From NCBI GenBank assembly GCA_964570325.1, contig CAZMXS010000050.1, positions 1-36,232 on the forward strand: 36,232 nucleotides of DNA, in the 5' to 3' direction. The notes beneath the pieces are model-generated. The model was not told where the DNA came from, did not search any database, and saw only the letters and a list, made by a program, of their open reading frames with translations. Positions 1-7,667 of the stretch are shown here, piece after piece. The translations under genes and the position numbers were made by a program. Source of the DNA: CAZMXS01 sp964570325 (GTDB taxonomy: Bacteria > Verrucomicrobiota > Kiritimatiellia > CAIQIC01 > CAZMXS01). Each line of letters opens with the position of its first letter. Within the stretch, counting starts at the first letter, position 1.

Positions 1-124
1 CGGCGGCCGCGTCGTAGAAATAGCCGTCTTTCATCGTTATGAAGGCGTTGAAGCCTGGAGCCGAACCGCACAGGGCGGCCAGCGAGAGGACAGCGATGGT
101 CAAGACCGTTCGGATTCTGTTCAT
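1..124 (-). CDS. N-terminus of a secreted protein, truncated by the window edge
   Basis: The minus strand from an ATG at 122-124 stays open to the window edge (41 codons). It reads as a typical Sec signal peptide: a basic start (MNRIRTV), a hydrophobic core (LTIAVLSLAALCGSAPG), then NAFITMKDGYFYDAAA. A GGGAG ribosome-binding site lies about 9 bases upstream, and an AT-rich promoter region lies further upstream. The KDGYFYD stretch just after the signal peptide recalls the start of some large secreted proteins of Verrucomicrobiota, possibly carbohydrate-active, but too little is visible to name a family. Confidence is good that this is a real gene start and low on function. Confidence 0.6.
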   Translation of the reverse strand, partial: MNRIRTVLTIAVLSLAALCGSAPGFNAFITMKDGYFYDAAA

Positions 125-175
125 ACAGGCACTCCCAAACTTGAAAACAACCCCGCAAGTAATATACAACCTAGA

Positions 176-202
176 TGTATACTGGGTTTATATATGTGTC
201 AA
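176..202 (-). promoter_or_regulatory. Sigma70-like promoter for the secreted protein at 1-124
   Basis: On the minus strand a perfect TTGACA (197-202) is followed after 15 bases by TATACA (176-181). The spacer is shorter than the usual 17, but both hexamers are close to consensus. They sit in a markedly AT-rich stretch (about 138-240) in otherwise GC-rich DNA, about 50 bases upstream of the ATG at 124. Confidence 0.45.
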
Positions 203-277
203 GCGGGTTTTTTTTATTTGCGTGATTTACATGCGCGAATCTGTTGCCGGTGAGGGGGGGCCGCTGTGTCAGGCTGG

Positions 278-320
278 AAAGAGCAGCGCGACCACGCTGC
301 ACGAGGCTGAACTGCTCTTT
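278..320. repeat. Hairpin-forming inverted repeat in the 125-353 intergenic region
   Basis: AAAGAGCAG (278-286) and CTGCTCTTT (312-320) form a perfect 9-bp inverted repeat around a 25-base loop. It lies just downstream of the nuclease gene that ends at 354 on the minus strand, so it could stabilise or end that transcript. No T-run follows the stem, so it is not a standard intrinsic terminator. Apart from the promoter at 176-202, nothing else is recognisable in 125-353. Confidence 0.3.
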
Positions 321-353
321 TCAGGTAGGAGGAACAGTTTGCAGCACACCGCG

Positions 354-980
354 TCAAGTCAGCGCCTCGCGGATCGCGGCGGCGGTGGCCGGCCCAATTC
401 CCGCAACGGCCGCCAGTTGCCGGACATCGGCCGACACAATTGCCTGAATATTCCCAAAGAAATCCAACAGTCGAGCCGCCCGGTTCGGGCCGATACCCGG
501 CAGGCCCTGCAGGATAAAGAGTTGTCGCTTGCGCTTGCTTCGCGGACGGTATCCCGGCCGGGGCAGTGCTTGCGTGGTCGCGCGTGACATCTGGTTGCCA
601 ATGTACTGCATCAATCGCACACTTTCTTCCGCGTCGGCCGCTCGCAACACCGGGATTCCATACATCAGGCGCAACGAAATCAGCGCCCCCTGGAGCGCTT
701 CACGCGATACTCCGCCCGGCATGACAACGCCCTCCAGCAGATAAGCCGGCAACCAGCAACTGGCCGCTAATAAACCTGCCTGCTTAAATAATCGGCCGTC
801 AATGAGCGAGGCGGCAAAGTCCGCCAAAGTCTTGCGCTCAACCACCACGCGATCATTTACCACATAATCACCACAGGCCAGCCGCATGACCACGAGTTTG
901 ACATCTTTGAGATCGGCCAGGCATCGGGCCGTCTCGCTTGCTGATTCGCGATCATCCAGGCGCGCGGCTTTCCGCCGCAT
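354..980 (-). CDS. Stand-alone ERCC4/XPF-type nuclease with tandem helix-hairpin-helix
   Basis: A 208-residue protein predicted to cut branched or flap DNA. The N-terminal half (about 5-130) has the XPF/Mus81 nuclease signature: DDRE near residue 9, GDYVV near 37, and VVVERKTLADFAASL near 46, which matches the metal-binding GDx(n)ERKxxxDF core. The C-terminal part (about 150-208) holds two helix-hairpin-helix DNA-binding motifs, LPGIGPNRAARLL and VAGIGPATAAAI, as in XPF, Mus81 and archaeal Hef. No helicase domain is present, so this is a compact nuclease-plus-(HhH)2 form. The ATG at 980 is chosen because DDRE follows soon after; a GGAG lies about 15 bases upstream. It diverges from the TPR gene at 1190. 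The family call is strong; the cellular role in repair or recombination is inferred. Confidence 0.85.
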   Translation of the reverse strand: MRRKAARLDDRESASETARCLADLKDVKLVVMRLACGDYVVNDRVVVERKTLADFAASLIDGRLFKQAGLLAASCWLPAYLLEGVVMPGGVSREALQGALISLRLMYGIPVLRAADAEESVRLMQYIGNQMSRATTQALPRPGYRPRSKRKRQLFILQGLPGIGPNRAARLLDFFGNIQAIVSADVRQLAAVAGIGPATAAAIREALT

Positions 981-1189
981 CCCATGCTTCGCTCCGACCG
1001 GAAGGCGGCGGACAATCGGCTATATGTTGGATCGGCTCGCGGCGCCGTCCAAAACACGGTCTGGCGTTCCGCGCGCCGGACGGGGTGGCCAACCCAACAG
1101 TTGCAGCCAGGTGGCATGGCCGCTCCGAATTTTAAGGGTTGGCGCGGAAGCGCCGGGAAATATAAGGTTGCGGCGGGTCAAAAAGAACG

Positions 1190-2444
1190 ATGAAGCTGTC
1201 GAACAAAACGCAAGGAAAGATTGTCTGCCAGGGGGCGCGGTCCTCGCGTCTGCGCGCCGGATCGCTCCTGCTGCTGTTGCTGGGTTTTGTCGGCCTGTCG
1301 CCGGTGGCGGCACGTGGCGGCGCCGGGCCGGACCGGGAGGCCGCGCTGACGGCCGCGCGGGCCGCGCTGGAAGACGGTCTGTATGAACTGGCGCAGACGA
1401 AGATTGATTACTTCCTGCAGGGCGCGGAGCTGCCGGCGGAACGGGTGCCGGGCCTTTTAATCAAGGCCCGCGCCTTATTCGGGCTGGGCCAGTACGCCGC
1501 CGCCGCCGATCTCCTGGCCGAGCGCCAGGCCTTGGCCGATAAGACAATGTGGGCCGGCGATTTTGCCTATTGGCGCGCGCGGGCGCTGTTCAAAATCGGC
1601 CGATCCGCCGAGGCGCTGCCGTTGCTCGAAGGCTTTGAAACGCGTTATCCGGACAGCCCCTGCCGGATGACCGCCGTGCGGTTGCGGGCCCGCTGCCGTG
1701 TGGCAAACAAGGAATACGAGGCGGCCCTGGCGGAAATGGCCGCGTTCGAGAAGCAGTATCCCAAGTCGCCTGAGGCGGCCGATAACCTGCTGGACTGGGC
1801 CGGGGTGCTGATTGAACGCCAGCGCCCCGCGGAAGCCCAGCCGTTGCTGGTGCGCCTGGTCAACCAGTATCCAGACAGCCCCCTGGCCGATCCGGCGCGG
1901 TTATGGCTTGGACGTTTGTTCATGGAACAGGGGCAATGGGAACCGGCACGCGATGTCCTCAACGCCGTCGCAACGCGCGAGGGGGCGGATCCGGCGCGCC
2001 GGGCCGAGGCGTGGTTCGCGTTGGCGCAGGTGTACGAGGCGCGGACCAACCTGCCCGCGGCAACCGATGCCCTGGCGGCCGCGGTGGTGCTGGAGCGCGA
2101 TCCGGCCGCGCGCGTCAGCGGTACCGTTGCCCGCGGGAAATTGCTGATTCAGGCCGGCCAAATCGAGCCGGGGCTGGCCTTACTCAAAGAGGCGATCGCC
2201 GCCATGCCCACCGGCGAGACGACGGGGGCGATTCAACTGGACCTGGCGCAGGCGTTGTTCGATCAGGGCCTGTATGAAAAATCCGCCGCCGAATTTCAGC
2301 ATTACCTGGAGGCGTTCGCGGATCCCGCCGGGCAGGCGCAGGCCCAGATGGGCAAGGGTTGGAGCTTGTGGCGCCACGGGCGGGCCGCCCCGGCGGGGGG
2401 GGGCGTTGTAAAGTCGGATGGGGGGGAACCCAAGTGCGCACGCC
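1190..2444 (+). CDS. TPR envelope protein, N-terminal part (interrupted by the assembly gap)
   Basis: It starts with a signal peptide (basic start, hydrophobic LLLLLLGFVGLSPVAA near residues 29-44), then tetratricopeptide-type helical repeats in the style of CpoB/YbgF and BamD. These carry many YPDSP/YPKSP turns such as FETRYPDSP, FEKQYPKSP and VNQYPDSPLADPA. The protein should act in the periplasm as a scaffold. Reading is good up to about residue 387 (M at 2348). After that the sequence becomes a noisy G-rich copy of sequence that reappears at 2595, then meets the 10-N gap at 2445. Joining M at 2348 to M at 2596 keeps one frame and gives a protein of about 857 residues, so this and the next entry are probably one gene. 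It leads the ExbB/ExbD cluster, as cpoB accompanies tol-pal. The ribosome-binding site before the ATG is weak. Confidence 0.8.
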
Positions 2445-2692
2445 NNNNNNNNNNCGCTATCTGACCCCGGTGGGCGCCATCCTTGTCGGCATCGGCATCG
2501 TCTTTTTGGTCTACAATTCGTTCAACAATGTTTTGCCGCTTTCGCATGACAACCTGTTTTTCATGGGTGCGGTGATCGGGGCTTCGCTGGCCCTGATGGG
2601 TATGGGTGGGTGCTTGGGGCGCCTCGGCCGGCCGGCCGAGGCGGCGCTGGCGTTTGAAAAGGCGTATGGGCTGGAAACCAATTCCGAACTCA
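2347..2692. other. Scaffold gap (10 Ns) with duplicated, error-rich flanks
   Basis: The run of N is at 2445-2454. The left flank from 2347 (gatggg, then gcttgtggcgcca) and the right flank from 2595 (gatggg, then gcttggggcgcct) are two diverged readings of the same locus, with small insertions, deletions and homopolymer G runs. Between the Ns and 2594 lies about 140 bases that fit neither copy and encode two hydrophobic segments. The simplest reading is overlapping low-quality contig ends that were scaffolded instead of merged, with unrelated sequence fused to the right contig. Confidence 0.75.
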
Positions 2693-4011
2693 AGGTCCAG
2701 GCGCTTTTCAAGACGGCCGACGCTTTGTTCGCAAGCGGCCAATATAAGGCCGCCGCCGATAAATACCGGCGGGTGTCCGAGGAATTCCGCGGCGGACCGC
2801 TGGCTGCGCCGGCGCTCTACCAGTTGGCCGAGTGTTTCGCCCGGCTGGGCGAGCGAGCCCGCGCGGAACAGATTCTTGCGGGCCTGGTGGAGGCGCAACC
2901 GGACAGCGCCGCCGGCGATCAGGCGCGCTTGCGAATGGCGCAACTCAAGGAAGAGCAGAACTTGTGGGATGAGGCGGCCGCCGAATATGAGCGGGTGATC
3001 GCCGCTTGCCGCCAGGAGGCGTATTGCGCGCAGGCCGTCCATGCGCGCGGACTGATTCGCTACCGGCTGGGCCGGTTCAAAGAGGCCGAGGAGGATTTCG
3101 TCCGCGTGTTCACCCAGTACCCAACGAATGCGCTGGCCGAGCAGGCTTTCTACATGCGCGGGTGGTGTCTCTACCTGCAGGGTCGGGACGGCGAGGCGCT
3201 GGACATCGGCCGGCAGTTCCTCACCCGTTATCCCGCGTCCGCCTGGGCGCCCGAGGTGTTGTTCTGGTTGGGAGAATACCAATACAACCGCGCGAACTTC
3301 GCCGACGCCGAGCGGCAGTTTGGGGAACTGGTCAACCAATATCCCAGCGGACCGCTGGCCGATAAGGCGCTCTACTGGGCCGGGCGCGCGGCCGCTGCGC
3401 AGAAGGAGTTCGTGCGCGCGATTGATTACTACACGCGCCTGGCCAAGGACTACCCGCAAAGTTCCAAACTGGCGGAGGCGCGCTTCGCCCAAGGCGATGC
3501 CTTGAGCGAACTGGGCCAGTTTGCCGGGGCCATCCTGGCATTCGAGGAGGTCATTGTCCGCTTTCCCGGCAGCTATCTGGCTGATTTGGCCTGGGGGCGC
3601 AAGGGCGACTGCCAGTTCACGCTGGGCAAGGACGAGCCGGGCCGTTATGAAGAGGCCCTGGCCGCCTACCGGATGGTACTGGGCAGCCCGACGGCGACAG
3701 CGGACCTGAAATGGCAGGCGGAATACAAGATCGGCCGCTGCCACGAGAAGCGCGGTCGGACCGCGGACGCGCTGGAATCCTATCTGAATGTCGTTTACAG
3801 TTTTCTCGCGGGCCGGGAACGCGGCGTGCCCGGCAATCCGCTCTGGTTTACGCGGGCGGCGTTCAACGCGGCCGCATTGCAAGAAAACGCGGGCCGCTGG
3901 CGCGAGGCGGTGGCGATTTACCGGCGCGTGGCCAACGCCAATGTCCCGGCCTCGGATGAGGCTGCGGAACGGATGCGGAAAATCCGGTTCGAGCATTGGA
4001 TCATGTTTTGA
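2455..4011 (+). CDS. TPR envelope protein, C-terminal part (after the assembly gap)
   Basis: The same frame runs from the gap to TGA at 4009-4011, but only the part from about 2596 belongs to the TPR protein. From there the text continues the repeats of the previous entry: LGRLGRPAEAALAFEKAYG, then many 34-residue helical pairs with turns such as FLTRYPASAWAPE, VNQYPSGPLADKA, LAKDYPQSSKLAEA and IVRFPGSYLADLA. The first 47 codons (2455-2594) instead read as two membrane helices around residues PVGAILVGIGIVFLVY and FFMGAVIGASLAL, foreign to a soluble TPR protein. The gene ends 16 bases before exbB and is probably co-transcribed with it. The likely role is a periplasmic adaptor for the ExbB/ExbD-like complex, by analogy with CpoB. 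Confidence 0.75.
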   Translation, partial: RYLTPVGAILVGIGIVFLVYNSFNNVLPLSHDNLFFMGAVIGASLALMGMGGCLGRLGRPAEAALAFEKAYGLETNSELKVQALFKTADALFASGQYKAAADKYRRVSEEFRGGPLAAPALYQLAECFARLGERARAEQILAGLVEAQPDSAAGDQARLRMAQLKEEQNLWDEAAAEYERVIAACRQEAYCAQAVHARGLIRYRLGRFKEAEEDFVRVFTQYPTNALAEQAFYMRGWCLYLQGRDGEALDIGRQFLTRYPASAWAPEVLFWLGEYQYNRANFADAERQFGELVNQYPSGPLADKALYWAGRAAAAQKEFVRAIDYYTRLAKDYPQSSKLAEARFAQGDALSELGQFAGAILAFEEVIVRFPGSYLADLAWGRKGDCQFTLGKDEPGRYEEALAAYRMVLGSPTATADLKWQAEYKIGRCHEKRGRTADALESYLNVVYSFLAGRERGVPGNPLWFTRAAFNAAALQENAGRWREAVAIYRRVANANVPASDEAAERMRKIRFEHWIMF

Positions 4012-4027
4012 AAGCGGGAGGTGCGCG

Positions 4028-4651
4028 ATGTTTGAACTAGTCCAAATGGGCGGCCCGGCCATGTGGCTGATCCTGGTGTGCAGCGTGTTCGGGACCGTGG
4101 TTTTTCTTGAGCGCTTTTTCCACCTGCACCGGGCCCAGATCCGCGCGGAGGATTTCCTGCGCGGCATCTTCAACATTCTGAAGCAGAAGAATATAGTCGA
4201 GGCGGTAAGCATTTGCGAGGAGACGCCCGGCCCCGTGGCCCGCATCGTTCGCGCGGCGATCCTGCACCACGATGAAGGGCCCGAAAAAATCCGCCGCGCG
4301 ATTGAAGACACCGGCCTGGCCGAGGTGCCGCGGCTGGAGCGCAACCTCGGTCTGTTGGCGACTATCGCCCAGATCGCCCCGCTGATCGGTTTGCTGGGCA
4401 CGGTGCTGGGCATGATGCAGATCCTGCTGGCCTTCCAGCAAAAGGCGCCGCTGATCCAGTCCGGCGACCTGGCCGGCGGCCTGTGGCAGGCGTTGATCTC
4501 CACCGCCGGCGGCCTCTTGATCGCGATTCTGGCTTATGCCGGCTACAACTTCCTGGTGACGCGGATCGAGGCGATCGTGCTGGACATGGAGCGCAGTTCC
4601 GCGACGGTCATGACTTTTCTAGCCGGCTTGGTGAAAGGCGCGAACAGTTAA
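4028..4651 (+). CDS. ExbB/TolQ/MotA-family inner-membrane channel protein
   Basis: A 207-residue inner-membrane protein of the ExbB/TolQ family, which normally uses the proton gradient together with an ExbD/TolR partner. One membrane helix lies near residues 8-28 (MWLILVCSVFGTVVFLERFF). Two more follow a cytoplasmic domain: LIGLLGTVLGMM near 119-130, with T125 matching the conserved channel threonine, and LISTAGGLLIAILAY near 156-170, with T159 matching ExbB T181. The position equivalent to ExbB E176 is Q154 (sequence LWQALISTA), a loss of charge. GGAGG at 4017-4021 sits 6 bases before the ATG. It is directly followed by exbD, as usual. Family call is firm; whether it pumps or rotates by proton flow is open. 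Confidence 0.9.
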   Translation: MFELVQMGGPAMWLILVCSVFGTVVFLERFFHLHRAQIRAEDFLRGIFNILKQKNIVEAVSICEETPGPVARIVRAAILHHDEGPEKIRRAIEDTGLAEVPRLERNLGLLATIAQIAPLIGLLGTVLGMMQILLAFQQKAPLIQSGDLAGGLWQALISTAGGLLIAILAYAGYNFLVTRIEAIVLDMERSSATVMTFLAGLVKGANS

Positions 4652-4654
4652 GCC

Positions 4655-5128
4655 ATGATCCCCTCCGGTCCACAACCCGTGTATTATCAAATTCGCTTCA
4701 TGCGCCGGCGGTTCCGCCCGCGGCACCGGCTGGCCGCCGGCCGGCTCGACGCCGCGCCGCTTGTAAATATCGCGCTGCTCCTTTTTTTGTTCTATATGGT
4801 CGGCTCACCGTTCGTGTTGCAGCCTGGCGTGATCGTCAACCTGCCGGGTTCCTCGTTCCATGCCGGTGCGCCGTATGGGGCCATGGTGGTGACCATCTCG
4901 CAGGAAGGCATGGTGTTTTTCAATGACGAGCGCACCACCGTGAAGGGGTTGGCCGCGGCGTTTCAGCAGGCGGCGCACGATGCTCCTGATTCTACGCTGG
5001 TAATCGAGGCCGACGGCGGCGTCCGGCACAGCCTGCTGGTGGATATCTATAACATGGCGGAAGCCGCGGGTATCCGGCGGGTGGCCCTGGCGACCCGCGT
5101 GACGGCGCCCGCTGCAACCGGGCCGTAA
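4655..5128 (+). CDS. ExbD/TolR-family biopolymer transport protein
   Basis: A 157-residue partner of the ExbB-like protein, 3 bases downstream of its stop. It has a basic cytoplasmic N-terminus (MRRRFRPRHR), one membrane helix (PLVNIALLLFLFYMVGSPF, about 35-53) and a periplasmic domain starting with the typical VIVNLPGS. The periplasmic part keeps the ExbD pattern VTISQEGMVFFNDE and later LVIEADGGVRHSLLVDIYN. Aligned with E. coli ExbD (INVTPFIDVML), the essential membrane Asp25 is Asn38 here (LDAAPLVNIAL). Asp32, just outside the helix, is the nearest acid. Loss of this Asp inactivates E. coli ExbD, so the mechanism may differ. An internal Met at residue 16 is an alternative start. Confidence 0.88.
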   Translation: MIPSGPQPVYYQIRFMRRRFRPRHRLAAGRLDAAPLVNIALLLFLFYMVGSPFVLQPGVIVNLPGSSFHAGAPYGAMVVTISQEGMVFFNDERTTVKGLAAAFQQAAHDAPDSTLVIEADGGVRHSLLVDIYNMAEAAGIRRVALATRVTAPAATGP

Positions 5129-5199
5129 AACCCAACGGAACCGATCGGGTCGGGTTGCGGATGTTGGGCTTGGACTATCAGATTTGACAGAGAAACACG

Positions 5200-5988
5200 A
5201 TGAACTGGCGGCAATGGTTGCGACAAAGCGATTTTTTGGCCAACCCGCGGCTGACCTGGCTGGTGGCGATTCTGTTGGCCCTGGTCTGGCACGGCGCCTG
5301 GGCGGTCTGGTTGTCGGTTGCCAACCCGCTGCCGCCCGCTGCGCGCCCGCCGGCGCCGACGGTGTCATATATAACGCCGGGAGCTGAACCGGCCCGGGCC
5401 GAGGTGCGCCAACTTTGGTCGCCCGTGCTGTTCGCGCTCTCGTCTCCGGCGGGTTTCAGCCGGGCCGTGCTGGACGGCGAAGCCGCCATCCGGCCGCCGC
5501 TCAATCCGCCCAGCGCCTCTTCCAATCTGCTGGAGCATTTGTTGCCGCTGGCGCCGGCCGCGGCCTTGCCGGCCGGGCGCAGTCTGCGGGATGACGCCGC
5601 CCAGCGTCTGGCCGGTTTTCCCGACAGCCCCCCGCCACCCAGCCTGTTTCCTCCGACCACGGCCTCGGAACTTAACCCGGTGCAGGTGGAATTCACCGGC
5701 GGCCTCGCCGGCGCGGAGTTCGCGCGGCTGGACCTGCCCGATAACCCGCGCGCGCGTGACGCCACCGCCTGGGAGGCGCGCCTGTGGTTGGAATTCGACC
5801 CCGCCGGCGGCGTCCGGCACGTATTTCTCGACCCGCCAACGGAATCGGCGCAACTCAACCTGTATCTGTTGCATCTGGCCCAAAACTGGCGCTTGCGGAA
5901 TCCTGGCGGCCCGCGCGGCGGCTGGGTGATCCTGCGCAATCCGGGCGCGGCCCGACTGGCGGCGGGCGCGGGGAAGGTTGCACCATGA
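5200..5988 (+). CDS. TonB/TolA-like membrane-anchored periplasmic protein
   Basis: A 262-residue protein with a single N-terminal membrane helix (about 18-41, TWLVAILLALVWHGAWAVWL). A proline-rich periplasmic stretch follows (PPAARPPAPT, SPPPPSLFPPTT). The C-terminal domain of about 75 residues includes WEARLWLEFDPAGGVRHVFL, a beta-hairpin pattern like the start of TonB C-terminal domains. Length, topology and its place after exbB/exbD make an energy transducer (TonB or TolA equivalent) the best guess, but sequence alone does not prove homology. The start is supported by AGAGAAA upstream and by the helix beginning soon after. Its stop overlaps the next gene by ATGA, implying translational coupling. 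Confidence 0.6.
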   Translation: MNWRQWLRQSDFLANPRLTWLVAILLALVWHGAWAVWLSVANPLPPAARPPAPTVSYITPGAEPARAEVRQLWSPVLFALSSPAGFSRAVLDGEAAIRPPLNPPSASSNLLEHLLPLAPAAALPAGRSLRDDAAQRLAGFPDSPPPPSLFPPTTASELNPVQVEFTGGLAGAEFARLDLPDNPRARDATAWEARLWLEFDPAGGVRHVFLDPPTESAQLNLYLLHLAQNWRLRNPGGPRGGWVILRNPGAARLAAGAGKVAP

Positions 5989-6218
5989 TTCCGTTGTCGC
6001 CGCCGCTGATTTTCCTGGTGCCGCTGGCTTTCACGCTGCTGCTGTTGTTCGCGACCGCCGTCTATTACGCCATCTGGCGTTCCGGCCCGCCGCACGAACC
6101 CACCCGCACTCGTATCTACCGCTGCGCCTATTGCCGGCATGTGTACGTCGTCCCCCACGATGTGCCGCTGGCCTGCTGCCCACGCTGCGATAGTATGAAT
6201 GAAGCGGTCAAACTATAG
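5985..6218 (+). CDS. Small membrane protein with C-terminal zinc ribbon
   Basis: A 77-residue protein: one membrane helix (about 8-30, LIFLVPLAFTLLLLFATAVYY), then a cytosolic or periplasmic tail with two Cys pairs, C47-x2-C50 and C65-x2-C68 (with an extra C64), which is a zinc-ribbon pattern. The ATG overlaps the stop of the TonB-like gene (ATGA at 5985-5988), so it is made with that cluster. Function is unknown. It may be a structural or sensing subunit of the ExbB/ExbD complex. Being short, it is supported mainly by the coupling, the helix and the Cys pattern. Confidence 0.7.
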   Translation: MIPLSPPLIFLVPLAFTLLLLFATAVYYAIWRSGPPHEPTRTRIYRCAYCRHVYVVPHDVPLACCPRCDSMNEAVKL

Positions 6219-6267
6219 GGCGAAGTTCAAGGTTTGATGTCGCCACTGGTTATGCTATGGAACATAT

Positions 6268-7593
6268 ATGAAGCTCGATCCGCACAAAATCAAACTGGCC
6301 CGCTGGTCGCCCAGCCGGGAGTCGGAACAGGTGACCACATTCCTTGCCCGGCCGGCGTTCAAGCCCGAGGCCGAGGCGATCGCCCGCGAAGTGCTGGCGG
6401 AAATCCGCAAGCATGGCGACTCGGCTGTCGCGCACTATGTCAAAGAGTTCGACGGTTTAACCCTGCCGCCGGCGCGGTTTGCCGTCACCCGCGAGGAGCG
6501 GGTCGCCGCGATCAACACGGTGGACCTGATTTTCAAGCGCTGTGCCGCGGAGGCGCACACCCGCATCGTCCGTTTCGGCAAGGCGGGCATGCGCAAGGAA
6601 TGGACGATGGCCATGCCCAAGGGGGGCGTGCTGGGTGAACAATTCACCCCGCTCGAACGCGTCGGCGCCTACATCCCCGCCGGCGCCGCGCCGCTGGCCT
6701 CGACGGCCCTGATGACGGTCACGCTGGCCAAGATCGCGGGTGTGCCCGAAATTGTCGCCTGCACGCCGGCCGGCCAGGATGGCCAGGTCAATCCCTACCT
6801 GCTCTACGCGCTGGAGGTGGCGGGCGCAACCGAGATTTACCGTATCGGCGGCATCCAGGCTATCGGCGCCATGGCCTATGGCACGAAGACGATCCGCCGG
6901 GTCCAGAAGATTGTCGGACCGGGCAACGCCTATGTCACTGCCGCCAAGAAACTGGTTTACGGCGAGGTGGACCTGGACCTCGTTGCCGGCCCGAGCGAAA
7001 TTGCCGTGCTGGCTGATGACTCCGCCCACCCGCGGCACATTGCCGCCGATCTGCTCTCGCAGGCCGAGCATGGCACGGGGCACGAGAAAATTCTGCTGGT
7101 GACCACCGCCCAGCGGATTGCGGAGGAGGTCCGCGCCGAGCTCGTTGCGCAGGCCGAAGCGCTCAGCCGCGCCGAGGCGATCGAACAGGTGTTGCGCGAC
7201 GGCGCGCTGGTGGTCGTGGTGGACAACCTGGACGCCGGCATGGAACTCTGCAACCGTTTTGCGCCGGAGCACCTGGAGATCATGACACGCGAGCCGCGCC
7301 GCTGGGTAAAGAAGGTACGCAGCGCGGGTGCGATTTTCGTCGGCCCCTGGACGCCGGAGTGCGCCGGCGATTTTGCGGCTGGACCGAGTCACGTTTTGCC
7401 GACCGGCGGCACGGCGGCGATATTTTCGGGACTGACCGTTGAGGCTTTCCGCAAGCGCGCCAGCATCATTTCCCTGACGCGCGCCGATCTAGCGGATGTG
7501 CTCCCGATTATCGAGGCTTTTGGGCGCGTCGAGCAGTTGGACGCGCATACGCGCTCGGCAACGATCCGGTTCGAGCCGGAGGCCAAGGGCTGA
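6268..7593 (+). CDS. hisD: Histidinol dehydrogenase
   Basis: A 441-residue enzyme, normal length for HisD, catalysing the last two oxidations of L-histidinol to L-histidine with NAD in the cytoplasm. Family signatures are clear: IGGIQAIGAMAYGT, VGPGNAYVTAAKKLV and DLVAGPSEIAVLAD. The four zinc ligands of the E. coli enzyme (Gln259, His262, Asp360, His419) correspond to Q265 and H268 (LLSQAEHGTGHEK), D368 (CAGDFAAGPSHVLPTGG) and H427 (LDAHTRSATIR). It starts about 50 bases after the zinc-ribbon gene, with GGAAC just before the ATG. hisC follows 74 bases later, giving a small his cluster apart from any full his operon. Confidence 0.97.
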   Translation: MKLDPHKIKLARWSPSRESEQVTTFLARPAFKPEAEAIAREVLAEIRKHGDSAVAHYVKEFDGLTLPPARFAVTREERVAAINTVDLIFKRCAAEAHTRIVRFGKAGMRKEWTMAMPKGGVLGEQFTPLERVGAYIPAGAAPLASTALMTVTLAKIAGVPEIVACTPAGQDGQVNPYLLYALEVAGATEIYRIGGIQAIGAMAYGTKTIRRVQKIVGPGNAYVTAAKKLVYGEVDLDLVAGPSEIAVLADDSAHPRHIAADLLSQAEHGTGHEKILLVTTAQRIAEEVRAELVAQAEALSRAEAIEQVLRDGALVVVVDNLDAGMELCNRFAPEHLEIMTREPRRWVKKVRSAGAIFVGPWTPECAGDFAAGPSHVLPTGGTAAIFSGLTVEAFRKRASIISLTRADLADVLPIIEAFGRVEQLDAHTRSATIRFEPEAKG

Positions 7594-7605
7594 TTGTATG
7601 ATGGC

Positions 7606-7656
7606 AACCGCGAATCATTCCAATCGCCGTTCGCGTTATCCATAATATCCGCGGTT
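7606..7656 (+). promoter_or_regulatory. Alternative hairpins upstream of hisC
   Basis: AACCGCG (7606-7612) can pair with CGCGGTT (7650-7656), or CGCGAA (7609-7614) with TTCGCG (7630-7635). The left arms overlap, so the two hairpins exclude each other. A T-run (7662-7667) lies next to the hisC start. This resembles a small attenuator or translational switch in the 74-base hisD-hisC gap, but no leader peptide or known riboswitch is seen, and short GC-rich pairings occur by chance. Confidence 0.25.
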
Positions 7657-7667
7657 TCAGGTTTTTT

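Noticed and set aside
2302..4503. A 733-codon minus-strand frame across the TPR gene and gap
   Set aside because: It crosses the Ns and is antisense to a convincing TPR protein; no recognisable domain.
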